From JAJACP01 sp964350245 (lineage in GTDB: Bacteria; Chlamydiota; Chlamydiia; Chlamydiales; JAAKFR01), in contig CAYGJC010000001.1 of assembly GCA_964350245.1 (NCBI GenBank), positions 132,017 through 196,016 on the forward strand: a stretch of 64,000 nt of DNA, given 5' to 3'. The notes beneath the pieces are model-generated. The model saw only the letters and a list, made by a program, of their open reading frames with translations. It had not been told where the DNA came from and searched no databases. Made by a program: the position numbers and the translations under genes. Below are positions 44,421 to 53,543 of this stretch, piece by piece (position 1 is the first letter of the stretch; each line of letters opens with the position of its first letter).

Positions 44421-44885
44421 TTAACCGGCCTGCTGCTCAGCACCCTTCTTTTCCAAATACTCTCGCTTATAGCGGTTCAGCTCGTCTGTATGAATGACCC
44501 AAGCAGCACCTTTGCGCGTCCCTTTGATCATCCCAGTACGCGTTGCATAATAAATCTTCTGAGCCGGAACTCCTAGTATCTTTGCAACCTGATTCACCGA
44601 GTAATACCCCTTTTCATTATCGAAAAGCAACTCTCCATCATACACAGACTTGGTGCGTGAGTACTTGTTTCTGCGGTACTCCTCTAAGTCCTTCAACTCG
44701 ATTTCCCATCGAGTCTTCTTCGTTGCTTTTAACTTCTTTTGTTTGATCGCAACATAAATAGCCTGCCGAGTCACTTGATTGATCTTAGCAGCCTCTGTAA
44801 TCGAAACGACCTTTCTCTCCTCTGTGCCTTCAGAAGAACACGCCTCCGGACTTACCGGAGCTTGCATCTCTTTAAAGCTTTCCAT
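44421..44885 (-). CDS. euo: Developmental regulator Euo
   Basis: A 154-residue DNA-binding protein, shorter than C. trachomatis Euo (about 180). Two excisionase-like winged-helix units in tandem are visible: SITEAAKINQVTRQAIYVAI to LEEYRRNKY (about 28-75) and YSVNQVAKILGVPAQKIYYA to LNRYKREYL (about 96-145). Euo is an early protein that represses late genes such as omcAB in C. trachomatis. It is flanked by a strong terminator and by a nearly 500-bp AT-rich region with several palindromes, where autoregulation could occur. Confidence 0.9.
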   Translation of the reverse strand: MESFKEMQAPVSPEACSSEGTEERKVVSITEAAKINQVTRQAIYVAIKQKKLKATKKTRWEIELKDLEEYRRNKYSRTKSVYDGELLFDNEKGYYSVNQVAKILGVPAQKIYYATRTGMIKGTRKGAAWVIHTDELNRYKREYLEKKGAEQQAG

Positions 44886-45385
44886 TTTTTTAACCCCCTA
44901 AGGTTTCATAGTTTTCACAATAACTTGTGCTGAGGCGCGTCATGGTCTCTATCTTAGTCGTTTCAACATGCTGATGCTCGTTAACACCCCGACGTAATTC
45001 CTTCAAATTGACGTAAGTCAATCTCTTTGAAGTATTTATTATCTCTTAAAAGAGATTTTGTGATCAAGGATTTTTTTGCCTTTCTGTAAATTTCTTATCT
45101 GGAAATTCACTCTGGTCTTAGTAAAAAAACTCTCTACAAATTCTCTTTTCGTGTAATATTTTGATTAAGAATTGAATTCTAATCAATCATTTTCTGCTTT
45201 TTTTGTTTATTCTTTATAGTTTCTTAATATAATTATCAACTTTCCGTAAAGCTAGTAATACTTTAGGTTCTATCGATGCAGTCTTTTTTTGAACTTTTTC
45301 CTTTATAAAATCTTAATTATAAGTAAAATATCTGCTGGCAATAAATCTACCCAATCGGAATGATGAAAATCTGATGAGGTCTATA
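44886..45385. promoter_or_regulatory. 500-bp AT-rich divergent regulatory region of euo and tsp
   Basis: There is no open frame worth calling. It contains nested inverted repeats: CTTCAAA-TTGAC-GTAA-GTCAA-TTTGAAG (45001-45032, a 4-base bulge in the second arm), ATCTCTT-AA-AAGAGAT (45041-45056), and the near-palindrome GATTAAGAATTGAATTCTAATC (about 45162). The first lies about 120 bases before the euo ATG and could be a leader hairpin or operator. Promoters for both genes must lie here. Confidence 0.5.
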
Positions 45386-47299
45386 ATGTTCCTACGAAAC
45401 ACTGCGCTGCTCTTTTTGCTTCTGACACAAAGCCTGTTTGGGAGTAAGCTCCCCCAAATCTCTGATAGCGATGTTGTCAATACGCTCAACCAAATCATGG
45501 AAGCGCACGCCTCCTACAAGACTCTTTCTCCTGTTCTTGTTCAGAGGGTTCTGGAACAATATCTTGAGGAATTGGACCCCACTAAAACGTATCTATTAGA
45601 GAAAGAAGTAGATCCATGGACCTCTCCTTCTGAAGAAACACTCCAAACAGTCTTAAATGGCGTCCAAGAGGGTAATTTTGAGACATTTCATCGGATTCAT
45701 GAACAGATGATTGCGGCTATTGAGCGCAGAGAGAGGCTGGAAGGACTCCTCACAGAGGACTCTCTTCCGGAAGAGGTCTCTGTAAACGAGTTTAAAGATC
45801 TCAATTGGGCCAAAAACGAGGACGAACTGCGTGTGCGCCTGGCCCGAATTAAAGCCCTACAAGTTCAAACCGCCAAAAAGCTCGATGATGCCGCCGCGCG
45901 AGACAAGGCTCTACAGCGTATCGCGAAAAGGCGGGCCTCGCGTGAGGAGGACGTGGTCTCCAAAACGCCTGATGAACGCGCGCAACTCGTACGCGCGAAT
46001 ATTTTGAAAGCCTTTGCCTCGTCTCTTGATACGCACACCTCCTATTTCACCCCTGCGGAAGCCTCACAGTTTATGATTCAGGTGCAACAACGCCTCTTTG
46101 GAATCGGAGCACAGCTGCGTGATGACTTAAACGGTTTTACCATTGTCAAAATTATCGAGGGAGGGCCTGCCAGTCGTGCGCAAGGCTTAAAAGTGAATGA
46201 CCGGATCATTGCCATCAACCACGAGCCTGTCGTTGGGTTAGAAATCACAGAAGCTGTCGAGCTCATCCGAGGTGAAGAGGGAACAACTGTTCTACTCACC
46301 GTCCTGCGCGATGATGATGAAAAGGCAGAAATTGAGATCATTCGGGGTGAGGTCGTCATCAAAGAGGCGCGTATCGAATCGTCTGTTATTCCCTATGGCG
46401 ATGGTGTGATTGCGCATATTTCCCTACATGCTTTCTACCAAGATCCGCTCCACTCGTCAGCCGCTGACCTCTATGAGGAGATCTCAAAAATCCGCGCGGA
46501 GCATACAATCAAAGGCATTATCCTCGATCTTCGCTTTAACTCGGGCGGGGTGCTCCCCCAAGCGGTCGCTGTAACAGGACTTTTCATTACTAAAGGTATT
46601 GTGGTCTCGATTAAAGATAATCATGGTGCTGTCGAGCATCTGCGCGATATCGATGGTAGAACGGCCTATGATGGTCCTCTTGTGATTCTCACGAGTAAAA
46701 TGACCGCCTCTGCCTCTGAGATTGTGGCGCAGACCCTCCAAGATTATGGACGTGCTATTGTCGTGGGAGATGAGCACACCTATGGAAAAGGGACTTTCCA
46801 GACCTTCACATTAGACTCTGTCAGCAACGGAAGAGTTAATCCCAAGGGTGAATTTAAAGTGACGCGCGGACGTTACTACACCGTCTCAGGGAAAAGCCCT
46901 CAGCTCGTGGGTGTGAAACCGGATATTGTTGTGCCGGGCTTTTACTCTACAATGGATATCGGAGAAATGCATGCCAAATATCCTTTAGAAAACGATTCAA
47001 TTCCTGAGAATTTCCATGATGATCTCTCAGATATTCCTGTAGTGCAAAGAGATCAAATCAGCTGGCTCTACCGCTTTAACTTGCAACCAAAACTCAAGAC
47101 CTACAATCGCTACCTTCCTCTTCTGGTAAAAAACTCTGAGAAGCGGATCCAAGAGAGCAAGCTTTTTCAAAACTTTTTGACGACTCTTGAAAATGACGAT
47201 GAGATTTCCAACGAAAAAGTGGAGCTTTTCACTCAAAGTGATCCTCAACTTCATGAGGCCATCCACATCGTTCAGGATTTGGTAGTCTTGTTGAAATAG
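45386..47299 (+). CDS. tsp: Tail-specific protease (Tsp/Prc, S41), paralogue 2
   Basis: A 637-residue protein. I chose the ATG at 45386 because GAGGT lies five bases upstream; an ATG four codons earlier is possible. Signal peptide MFLRNTALLFLLLTQSLFG. Tsp motif SSLDTHTSYFTPAEA, PDZ domain starting GIGAQLRDDLNGFTIVKI, then the catalytic MTASASEIVAQTLQDYG (Ser) and HTYGKGT (Lys). Its place between euo and gltX is close to the C. trachomatis order for CT441-CT446, so it is the likelier orthologue of chlamydial Tsp. Paralogue 1 is at 10639-12585. Confidence 0.92.
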   Translation: MFLRNTALLFLLLTQSLFGSKLPQISDSDVVNTLNQIMEAHASYKTLSPVLVQRVLEQYLEELDPTKTYLLEKEVDPWTSPSEETLQTVLNGVQEGNFETFHRIHEQMIAAIERRERLEGLLTEDSLPEEVSVNEFKDLNWAKNEDELRVRLARIKALQVQTAKKLDDAAARDKALQRIAKRRASREEDVVSKTPDERAQLVRANILKAFASSLDTHTSYFTPAEASQFMIQVQQRLFGIGAQLRDDLNGFTIVKIIEGGPASRAQGLKVNDRIIAINHEPVVGLEITEAVELIRGEEGTTVLLTVLRDDDEKAEIEIIRGEVVIKEARIESSVIPYGDGVIAHISLHAFYQDPLHSSAADLYEEISKIRAEHTIKGIILDLRFNSGGVLPQAVAVTGLFITKGIVVSIKDNHGAVEHLRDIDGRTAYDGPLVILTSKMTASASEIVAQTLQDYGRAIVVGDEHTYGKGTFQTFTLDSVSNGRVNPKGEFKVTRGRYYTVSGKSPQLVGVKPDIVVPGFYSTMDIGEMHAKYPLENDSIPENFHDDLSDIPVVQRDQISWLYRFNLQPKLKTYNRYLPLLVKNSEKRIQESKLFQNFLTTLENDDEISNEKVELFTQSDPQLHEAIHIVQDLVVLLK

Positions 47300-47346
47300 T
47301 TAGCTTTGACTATACTTCCCTGCTTTCTACCTACTCTGGATGTGTG

Positions 47347-48840
47347 ATGAACCAACCTGTTCGTGTCCGTATCGCCCCCTCTCCAACCGGAGACCCTCAT
47401 GTCGGCACCGCTTATATGGCTCTTTTTAACCTGATTTTTGCCCGACGTTACGGGGGCCAATTCATTCTCCGCATTGAAGACACCGACCAAACACGCAGCC
47501 GACCTGAGTATGAAACAAACATCTACGAAGCCCTTAAATGGTGTGGCATTCAGTGGGATGAAGGGCCAGATGTAGGAGGGCCGCACGGCCCCTACAGGCA
47601 GTCTGAGCGAAGCGAACTCTATCGGAAGCATGCTCAGCAACTACTGGATGCCGGTAAGGCCTACAAGTGCTTTGCGACGCCTGAAGAACTTGCTGAAATG
47701 CGTGAGCTGGGCTCCAAAGGGTATGACCGCCGCTACCGTAACTTAAGTGCTGAAGAGGTGAAGGAGCGCGAAGAGGCAGGCCAATCGTATGTTGTCCGCC
47801 TAAAAGTTCCCTTAACAGGTGAGTGCGTCTTCGAAGATGGGGTAAAAGGGAGGATTACGTTTCCCTGGGCCGATATCGATGATCAGATTTTACTTAAATC
47901 TGATGGTTTTCCTACTTACCATCTTGCCAATGTCGTTGATGATCATCTCATGGGAATCACACATGTCATCCGTGGCGATGAGTGGATTAGTTCGACGCCC
48001 AAGCATGTGCTCCTCTATGACGTTTTTGGATGGAAGCCTCCTCAATTTGTGCACATGCCTCTTTTGCTGGGAACAGATGGCAAAAAACTCTCCAAGCGAC
48101 GCAATCCCACCTCAATCTTTTACTACCGGGATTCCGGCTACCTTCCAGAAGCCTTTGTCAATTTTTTGACCCTTATGGGCTATAGCATGCCTGCCGACCA
48201 GGAGATCTATTCTGTGGAAGAAGTGATTCGCTCATTTGATCCCAAGCGGATAGGTCTTTCGGGCGCCATTTTTGATATCGGCAAGCTTGACTGGCTCAAC
48301 CAACAGTATGTGATCAATCATATCCCCCAAGAAAAGCTATGGGAACGGATTAAAGAGTGGAGTTTCTCCGATGCCTTTATGGCAAAGTTAATGCCGATGG
48401 CCCATACACGCATTAAAACCTTCGGCGAGTTTATGGAGCTCTGCCATTTCTTTTTTATTAATCACATTCCGTACACACAAGAGCTGCTCACTCCCAAAAA
48501 CATCACCCCTGAGCAAGCCGCTTCGCTGCTTCAAACGCTCATCTGGTCGATGGAAGAGCAAGAAGATTGGGGCGCCTCTGGCTTTGAAAAAGCTTCGCGC
48601 GAAGTAGCAGAGGTGTTTGGAGTGAACCACAAAAAAGTCGTTATGGCCTTGCTTTTTGGCACCCTAACCGGCAGCCGTCAGGGCCCCCCCCTCTTCGCAT
48701 CGGTAGACATTCTGGGCAAAGACCGGACGCGCGCACGCCTGCTCACGGCTATCGCCTTCCTTGGGGGACTCTCTAACAAGAAAACGACCCAACTCAAGAC
48801 TCTGTGGGAAAAGCGCGCGTGCAGCTCTCTAATGGAGTAG
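47347..48840 (+). CDS. gltX: Glutamyl-tRNA synthetase
   Basis: A 497-residue class I synthetase, MNQPVRVRIAPSPTGDPHVG at the start with the HIGH variant HVGT, IRGDEWISSTPKH, and DGKKLSKRR as KMSKS. The last 47 bases overlap a small antisense lipoprotein gene. The C-terminal half is the discriminating-type anticodon-binding domain, but Glu versus Gln specificity cannot be read from sequence. Confidence 0.96.
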   Translation: MNQPVRVRIAPSPTGDPHVGTAYMALFNLIFARRYGGQFILRIEDTDQTRSRPEYETNIYEALKWCGIQWDEGPDVGGPHGPYRQSERSELYRKHAQQLLDAGKAYKCFATPEELAEMRELGSKGYDRRYRNLSAEEVKEREEAGQSYVVRLKVPLTGECVFEDGVKGRITFPWADIDDQILLKSDGFPTYHLANVVDDHLMGITHVIRGDEWISSTPKHVLLYDVFGWKPPQFVHMPLLLGTDGKKLSKRRNPTSIFYYRDSGYLPEAFVNFLTLMGYSMPADQEIYSVEEVIRSFDPKRIGLSGAIFDIGKLDWLNQQYVINHIPQEKLWERIKEWSFSDAFMAKLMPMAHTRIKTFGEFMELCHFFFINHIPYTQELLTPKNITPEQAASLLQTLIWSMEEQEDWGASGFEKASREVAEVFGVNHKKVVMALLFGTLTGSRQGPPLFASVDILGKDRTRARLLTAIAFLGGLSNKKTTQLKTLWEKRACSSLME

Positions 48841-48943
48841 CTTCTCTCTCAGCTACAATGTAATCAGGTTGATAGGGGAGTGTGCAGCGACAGCAACCGC
48901 CTAAAATGACCCCTAGAACAACGAATAAGCAGATCCCTTTCAT
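48794..48943 (-). CDS. Small cysteine lipoprotein next to gltX
   Basis: A 49-residue ORF: MKGICLFVVLGVILGGC is a short lipoprotein signal with lipobox LGGC (Cys17). It is followed by CRC and a polar tail with one more Cys. No clear ribosome-binding site precedes the ATG. The tail overlaps the gltX 3' end, antisense. In C. trachomatis gltX is next to omcA, a small Cys lipoprotein whose signal also ends in a CC pair, so this could be a diverged or second small envelope lipoprotein. The sequence similarity is too short to prove that. Confidence 0.45.
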   Translation of the reverse strand: MKGICLFVVLGVILGGCCRCTLPYQPDYIVAEREATPLESCTRAFPTES

Positions 48944-49064
48944 ACATTCTATTCTATTATTATTTAAAAAATTGTTTCAATATTAAGATTAAATTAATAA
49001 TTTAACTAATTGAAAACAAACAATAAAAATGATACAATTTATTTATAATTATTATTTGTGAGGG

Positions 49065-50171
49065 ATGATGGCTTCAGGAGCACGAGGCGCAGGGGATGCG
49101 CATCACGACAAGCTTACAGCTGAGGGGTTCGAGGAGAAAGAGCACAAGACAACAACCTTTGCAGGGACGCGCTATACCCAAACCACCTATAAAAAAAATG
49201 AAAACCAAGGAAAATTTGCACGAGCCGGACGTGTCGCCCTGTCTATAGCGGCCGCCGTTCCTCCGTTAACTGTCGCCTACGCATCGAAAGGTTTCCGAGA
49301 AGACATTGCAGAAGCCGGTTTTAAAGGTTCGACGACGCGCACAGCGCTTTATGACCCCGTCGATCCCTTGGACGAAGAGCGTCCTCTAGCCGGTGTACCA
49401 GCCAATGAGAAAGAAGCCAAACTGCACGCTCAATATATAGCAAATAGAATGGAAATTGCGGATGGACTTGGGGATGATTATGACAGTTACGAAGAGTATG
49501 TCGCTGAACTCGGTTATGACCCGGCCAGTCTTTTGATTCAACGGCTTGGCTATGACCCTAAAAACAAAGCGAGCATTCGTGACTACCTAAAACGTCCTGA
49601 GATCAGAAGAAATCTACTCGAATCCAATGGGAATTACATGCTCCCAGAACACCGGAATGCCGGTCGGGGAATCTCCAGTTTTCTTTTTGTGCCCAACGGA
49701 GACTTTTCAAAAGCGACCTCGATAAAAATCCATGAGGCTGAATCAGGGCAACCGCTTAAAGGAGCAGAGTTTACGCGTGCGATGTACTCGTATAGCTCGC
49801 AATACGAGGATCTAATGAAAGGAATCAAGGAAAAAGCCGACAAGTGGATGGAAAAGGTGACTGATCTCACTCCAGCACAAAAAGAAAAAGTGAAAGAAAC
49901 TCTGATCAAATCATTGAAAAATGGCATTGTTGTACTCGATTTTAAGGGACACCACACACGTCTTTATCCCCACGACCTCGACCCGAACAAGTACAGCGAG
50001 TTAACCGGCTTTTTCGGCAGTATGAAAGGAACACGAATCAGCTGGAGTAAAGGAACCACTAAAGATGTAGATGAATTCCACAAAGCGACACCTAAAAAAG
50101 AGCTTCCAACTCACAAACCTTTTGAACAGGCACCTCCTCCTCCGCAAGCAGACGCAGCTGACGCTGATTAA
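49065..50171 (+). CDS. Hypothetical 368-residue protein, possible effector
   Basis: No recognised family. There is no signal peptide; a single weak hydrophobic stretch lies at residues 56-75 (ARAGRVALSIAAAVPPLTVAYA). The middle has two similar tyrosine-aspartate segments (AELGYDPASL and QRLGYDPKNK). A Lys-rich helical region (about 245-290) follows, then a Pro/Ala/Asp tail. The compositional mix and lack of homology resemble type III secreted proteins. An AT-rich upstream region of over 100 bases suggests its own promoter. The 3' end overlaps pabC by 80 bases, tail to tail. Confidence 0.5.
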   Translation: MMASGARGAGDAHHDKLTAEGFEEKEHKTTTFAGTRYTQTTYKKNENQGKFARAGRVALSIAAAVPPLTVAYASKGFREDIAEAGFKGSTTRTALYDPVDPLDEERPLAGVPANEKEAKLHAQYIANRMEIADGLGDDYDSYEEYVAELGYDPASLLIQRLGYDPKNKASIRDYLKRPEIRRNLLESNGNYMLPEHRNAGRGISSFLFVPNGDFSKATSIKIHEAESGQPLKGAEFTRAMYSYSSQYEDLMKGIKEKADKWMEKVTDLTPAQKEKVKETLIKSLKNGIVVLDFKGHHTRLYPHDLDPNKYSELTGFFGSMKGTRISWSKGTTKDVDEFHKATPKKELPTHKPFEQAPPPPQADAADAD

Positions 50172-50910
50172 GCACTCCAATGGGGCGAATCCCCCCCATT
50201 GAATTAGTCCGAAAATAGAGCCCCTCTTTGGGCAGCTCCTCCAGTGTCATCTCGACCTCTTCAACAGCATACCCCTCCAAACGGGCAGCCTCAATCATTT
50301 TGCTGATTGTCACGCCAAAATAGAGAGGAAGTCTTCTGCTGGGCGTGAAAAGAGTTTTTCCCACAATCCAGCACAGGTTTCCGAAGGCAGCCTCTAAAAC
50401 AATCCCCCCTTCCGTTCGTGTCAAACAGTCATCCATCCCCTGCTGTCTTGCCTCTTCCATCACATAGAGACGGTTGAGGTGCGCTAAACTCTTATAACCG
50501 GCGTGGCAAAGAGAAAAAGGGTGGGGGAAAAGGCCGACCTTAAGAGGAGTAAAAGGAGGAGGATCATAGGGGTGGAGCGTCATCAGCACGCGCCCTGCTC
50601 GCTCCGGAAGATGAAGCTCTGGTGCATCCCCTCCTGTTACTATCACCTTTAACCTCCAAATGCCCTCATGCGCCTGATTCAGGCGAATAAGCTCTTCGAT
50701 CGAATCAAAGCTCAATGGAGGCATGTGCAATCCAAATGAGCGGCACTGTGTCTCTAAACGCTCTAGATGCATCTCTAAAAAACGGGGTGTTCCATTACGC
50801 ACCTGGATGGTGGCATACGCCCCATCGCCAAATAGAAGTCCACGGTCGGTCACGGGAACGCGCGCCTCTTCTTGCGGCATAAAGGCGCCTTCAAAATAGA
50901 CAAAGTTCAT
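50092..50910 (-). CDS. pabC: Aminodeoxychorismate lyase (class IV aminotransferase fold)
   Basis: A 272-residue protein, ATG at 50910 with GGAGG four bases upstream. The family start YFEGAFMPQEEARVPVTDRG LL, with FGDGAYATIQV, the PLP Lys in AGYKSLAHLNR and EGGIVLEAAFGNLCWI, are class IV motifs. It follows pabB with a 20-base overlap, so release of p-aminobenzoate for folate synthesis is the likely role rather than branched-chain or D-amino-acid transamination. Its tail runs 80 bases into the convergent hypothetical gene. Confidence 0.85.
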   Translation of the reverse strand: MNFVYFEGAFMPQEEARVPVTDRGLLFGDGAYATIQVRNGTPRFLEMHLERLETQCRSFGLHMPPLSFDSIEELIRLNQAHEGIWRLKVIVTGGDAPELHLPERAGRVLMTLHPYDPPPFTPLKVGLFPHPFSLCHAGYKSLAHLNRLYVMEEARQQGMDDCLTRTEGGIVLEAAFGNLCWIVGKTLFTPSRRLPLYFGVTISKMIEAARLEGYAVEEVEMTLEELPKEGLYFRTNSMGGIRPIGVLNQRQLRLLAEEEVPVQKVCELEALF

Positions 50911-52168
50911 CAGCCTCCAAAACCTTAAACAATGACTCCCCTTTATGGAGAGTCTCTTCATACTCTTTCACCGGATCAGAGTCGATCACAATCGCGCCAC
51001 CCAGTTGAATCTGGACATGATCGGGATGGACTACAAGCGTGCGAATAGCGATGTTAAAATCAAAATCCCCATTGGCAGCGAAATAGCCGATCGAGCCTGT
51101 ATAAACCCCTCTGGGTCGCTTTTCCAGGGCCGAAATGGCCTCCATTGCGCGCAGCTTTGGACACCCCGTAATCGAGCCTCCGGGAAAGAGCTGTCTGGCG
51201 AGAGGAACCGGGCTTAAATGACTCTCACCTGTGATAATGGAAAGCAGATGAAAAACATTCGTGTAGGCCTCACATCTCCAGATCTCATGCGTTTGCACAG
51301 AACCTAGCTCCGCTACTTTTCCAATATCGTTGCGCATTAAATCAGTGATCATCAGAAGCTCCGCCCGTTCTTTTTCCGAGGCGAGTAGCGCACGCTGTCT
51401 TTCTAAATCCTCTTTGGGACTTTTTCCACGTGGCATGGTTCCTTTAATCGGACGTGTTTCTAAAAGCGCGCCCTTTCGACACAAAAACCGTTCAGGAGAA
51501 GAAGAGACAAGTGAAAAAGAACCGCACTGCACAAAAGCCGAAAAAGGGGAGGGATTAAGGGCAACAATCTTTTCAAAGTGGACAAAAGGGTCACTCGCAC
51601 CCTCTAAGTGAAACTCTTGGGAGAGATTCACTTGATAGATCTCCCCTTCTAAGATCCACTCCTTGATCCGGGCCACCTTATCGAGATAGCTCTGCAAGGA
51701 GTCGGAACGGTAGGCTAACTTGAGAGAGCCAGATGAAAAAGTGGTCTCTCGATCTAAATCGACCTCCTTTTCGGCATACAAAGTCGCCACGTGCGTTACG
51801 TGATCAAAATGGATGACAACGGAGGGTCGGTAGAAAACAGCATCGGGAGTTTGCGCCGCATAGACAGGGATCGGAATTTCCGGATCGGCAAACCCTCCCA
51901 TCTCGTAGCCAAGATATCCAATCCACTTAGGAAGCGGAAGCTCTCCGTCAAAGGGACCAAGCTCTTTTTCAAGCTCCTCCCACACACCCTCCTTGGCTGA
52001 AAGGGTCACTTTTTCTTCAGGAAAAAGAGTGAGGTAGGAGGATTGAGCCGAATCGAGAGCTCCCCCTGAATAGAGAAGCGCCGTCCCTTCACAATCGGCA
52101 AAACGGCGGGCTAAAGCGAGCGGCTCACCGTGGCTAAAGGTCCATGTTGTGATAGACTGCATCGACAT
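50891..52168 (-). CDS. pabB: Aminodeoxychorismate synthase component I
   Basis: A 425-residue chorismate-binding enzyme. The diagnostic PIKGTMPRG carries the Lys of PabB (TrpE has PIAGT). LLMITDLMRNDIGKV, PGGSITGCPKLRAMEAI and GAIVIDSDPVKEYEE complete the fold. It converts chorismate with ammonia to aminodeoxychorismate. No pabA glutaminase lies nearby. The start overlaps the end of yebC by 35 bases; a later start is possible. Confidence 0.9.
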   Translation of the reverse strand: MSMQSITTWTFSHGEPLALARRFADCEGTALLYSGGALDSAQSSYLTLFPEEKVTLSAKEGVWEELEKELGPFDGELPLPKWIGYLGYEMGGFADPEIPIPVYAAQTPDAVFYRPSVVIHFDHVTHVATLYAEKEVDLDRETTFSSGSLKLAYRSDSLQSYLDKVARIKEWILEGEIYQVNLSQEFHLEGASDPFVHFEKIVALNPSPFSAFVQCGSFSLVSSSPERFLCRKGALLETRPIKGTMPRGKSPKEDLERQRALLASEKERAELLMITDLMRNDIGKVAELGSVQTHEIWRCEAYTNVFHLLSIITGESHLSPVPLARQLFPGGSITGCPKLRAMEAISALEKRPRGVYTGSIGYFAANGDFDFNIAIRTLVVHPDHVQIQLGGAIVIDSDPVKEYEETLHKGESLFKVLEADELCLF

Positions 52169-52850
52169 CCTCTAGATCCTCTAGCCAATCGATCAGAGCT
52201 GTATTGGCTTCAATCACCTCTTCATCACATTCAACTAATACTTTCGGAATCATGGTAATATCTGCCTCTGTGGAAACAAATCCCTTGGCATCGAGCTGCT
52301 CTTTTACCGCATAGAGCTCCGCAGGATCGGTTGTGATCATAAAGCCCACATCAGCCACTTCAAAGTCTTCAGCACCCGCATCCAAGGCTGCATTAAAGAG
52401 CGTCTCCTCCTTAAAGTCTCCCCTCTCTACCTGAATCAATCCCTTCCGGTCGAAGTTAAAGGCAACAGCGCCCGGCTGCGCGATGGTTCCCCCTCTTTTG
52501 TTGGTAGCAATGCGCATGTCAGAGGCGGTCCTATTTTTATTATCGGTCATCGCCTCGACGATCAACCCCACTCCCCCATGGCCGTAAAGCTCATAGGTAA
52601 GCGATTCGTAATCAGTCTGATCAGAATTAGAGGCTTTTTTGATATTACGGTCGATATTATCGTTGGGCATGTTAGCCGCTTTTGCTTTTTGAATGGCGAG
52701 CCGCAGGCGCGGATTATTCTTCTGGTCAGGCCCTCCCACTTTCACAGCGCTGATGATCTCTTTGGCAATGCGCGAGAAAATCTTTCCCTTTTGCTTATCA
52801 GCCTTATCTTTTTTATGCTTAATATTTGCCCACTTACTGTGTCCTGCCAT
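52134..52850 (-). CDS. yebC: YebC/PmpR family protein
   Basis: A 238-residue protein with the universal start MAGHSKWANIKHKKDKAD and the motifs LRLAIQKAKAANMPNDNI and YELYGHGGVGLIVEA. It has been described as a transcription regulator; recent work on relatives points to relief of ribosome stalling. It matches the CT457 position in C. trachomatis, downstream of prfB-linked genes. Confidence 0.95.
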   Translation of the reverse strand: MAGHSKWANIKHKKDKADKQKGKIFSRIAKEIISAVKVGGPDQKNNPRLRLAIQKAKAANMPNDNIDRNIKKASNSDQTDYESLTYELYGHGGVGLIVEAMTDNKNRTASDMRIATNKRGGTIAQPGAVAFNFDRKGLIQVERGDFKEETLFNAALDAGAEDFEVADVGFMITTDPAELYAVKEQLDAKGFVSTEADITMIPKVLVECDEEVIEANTALIDWLEDLEDVDAVYHNMDL

Positions 52851-52856
52851 AGCGTG

Positions 52857-53543
52857 CTAACTCCTAAAAAAATGCTTTTTATTCTTTTTTTCCCACGTAA
52901 TCGCCCGCTCATAATGCTCAAAAAGACGCTCGCGCTCTTTAAAGGCGGGGCCATGAATGCGAAAATAACCATTTTCATCAACATATCCCGGCACCACAGC
53001 GTGCAACATCTCATGATAGAGAATAAAGGCGACAAAATAGTCGGGGAAAAAAGGGTCATCAAGAATCCGATGCATCTTGACCAGTTTCAGATTGTCTTGG
53101 TAAAGACCAAAAGTCACGCGCCTCCGGCTATTGCGTCCCCAATTTCCATACCAAGTGAACAAAAGGTCTAACTTGCCCTCAAAATAGCGTTGATTGATCT
53201 GCTGATAAAGAGGATTTAAGTCATAAAATCTGCCCACCTGAACAAGTCGATGCGGATTTAACCGATTAGAGACATCGAACCGAGAAAGATTTTCCTGAAT
53301 AAAACCGCGTAAAACTAGATTGTGTGCACTTTTATTGCGCCGTGTTCCGCGCACATAGTGTGCAACCGCGCCGATTACCTCGTCGGGAGCATCGAGAAAC
53401 ATCTTATGCACAGACAGCCGCGCTCTTCCCCGCTTTTTTTCTAGAACGCTGAGCATTGTCGAGCGATTTTCATTGATCACGAGCTCCACATCGATCTTCA
53501 AGTGCCCGCGCAGCTTAGCTGTTAAACTGCACTCCTTTGTCAC
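52857..53543 (-). CDS. SprT-like zinc metalloprotease family protein
   Basis: A 228-residue protein with GTG start at 53543, overlapping the upstream GNAT stop. The metal site is His177-Glu-x2-His181 in LYHEMLHAVVPG plus His197 in RIHGPAFKERE, the SprT/Spartan arrangement. The N-terminal 100 residues are basic and may bind nucleic acid. In eukaryotes Spartan degrades DNA-protein cross-links; bacterial SprT function is poorly known. It lies six bases before yebC. Confidence 0.75.
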   Translation of the reverse strand: MTKECSLTAKLRGHLKIDVELVINENRSTMLSVLEKKRGRARLSVHKMFLDAPDEVIGAVAHYVRGTRRNKSAHNLVLRGFIQENLSRFDVSNRLNPHRLVQVGRFYDLNPLYQQINQRYFEGKLDLLFTWYGNWGRNSRRRVTFGLYQDNLKLVKMHRILDDPFFPDYFVAFILYHEMLHAVVPGYVDENGYFRIHGPAFKERERLFEHYERAITWEKKNKKHFFRS

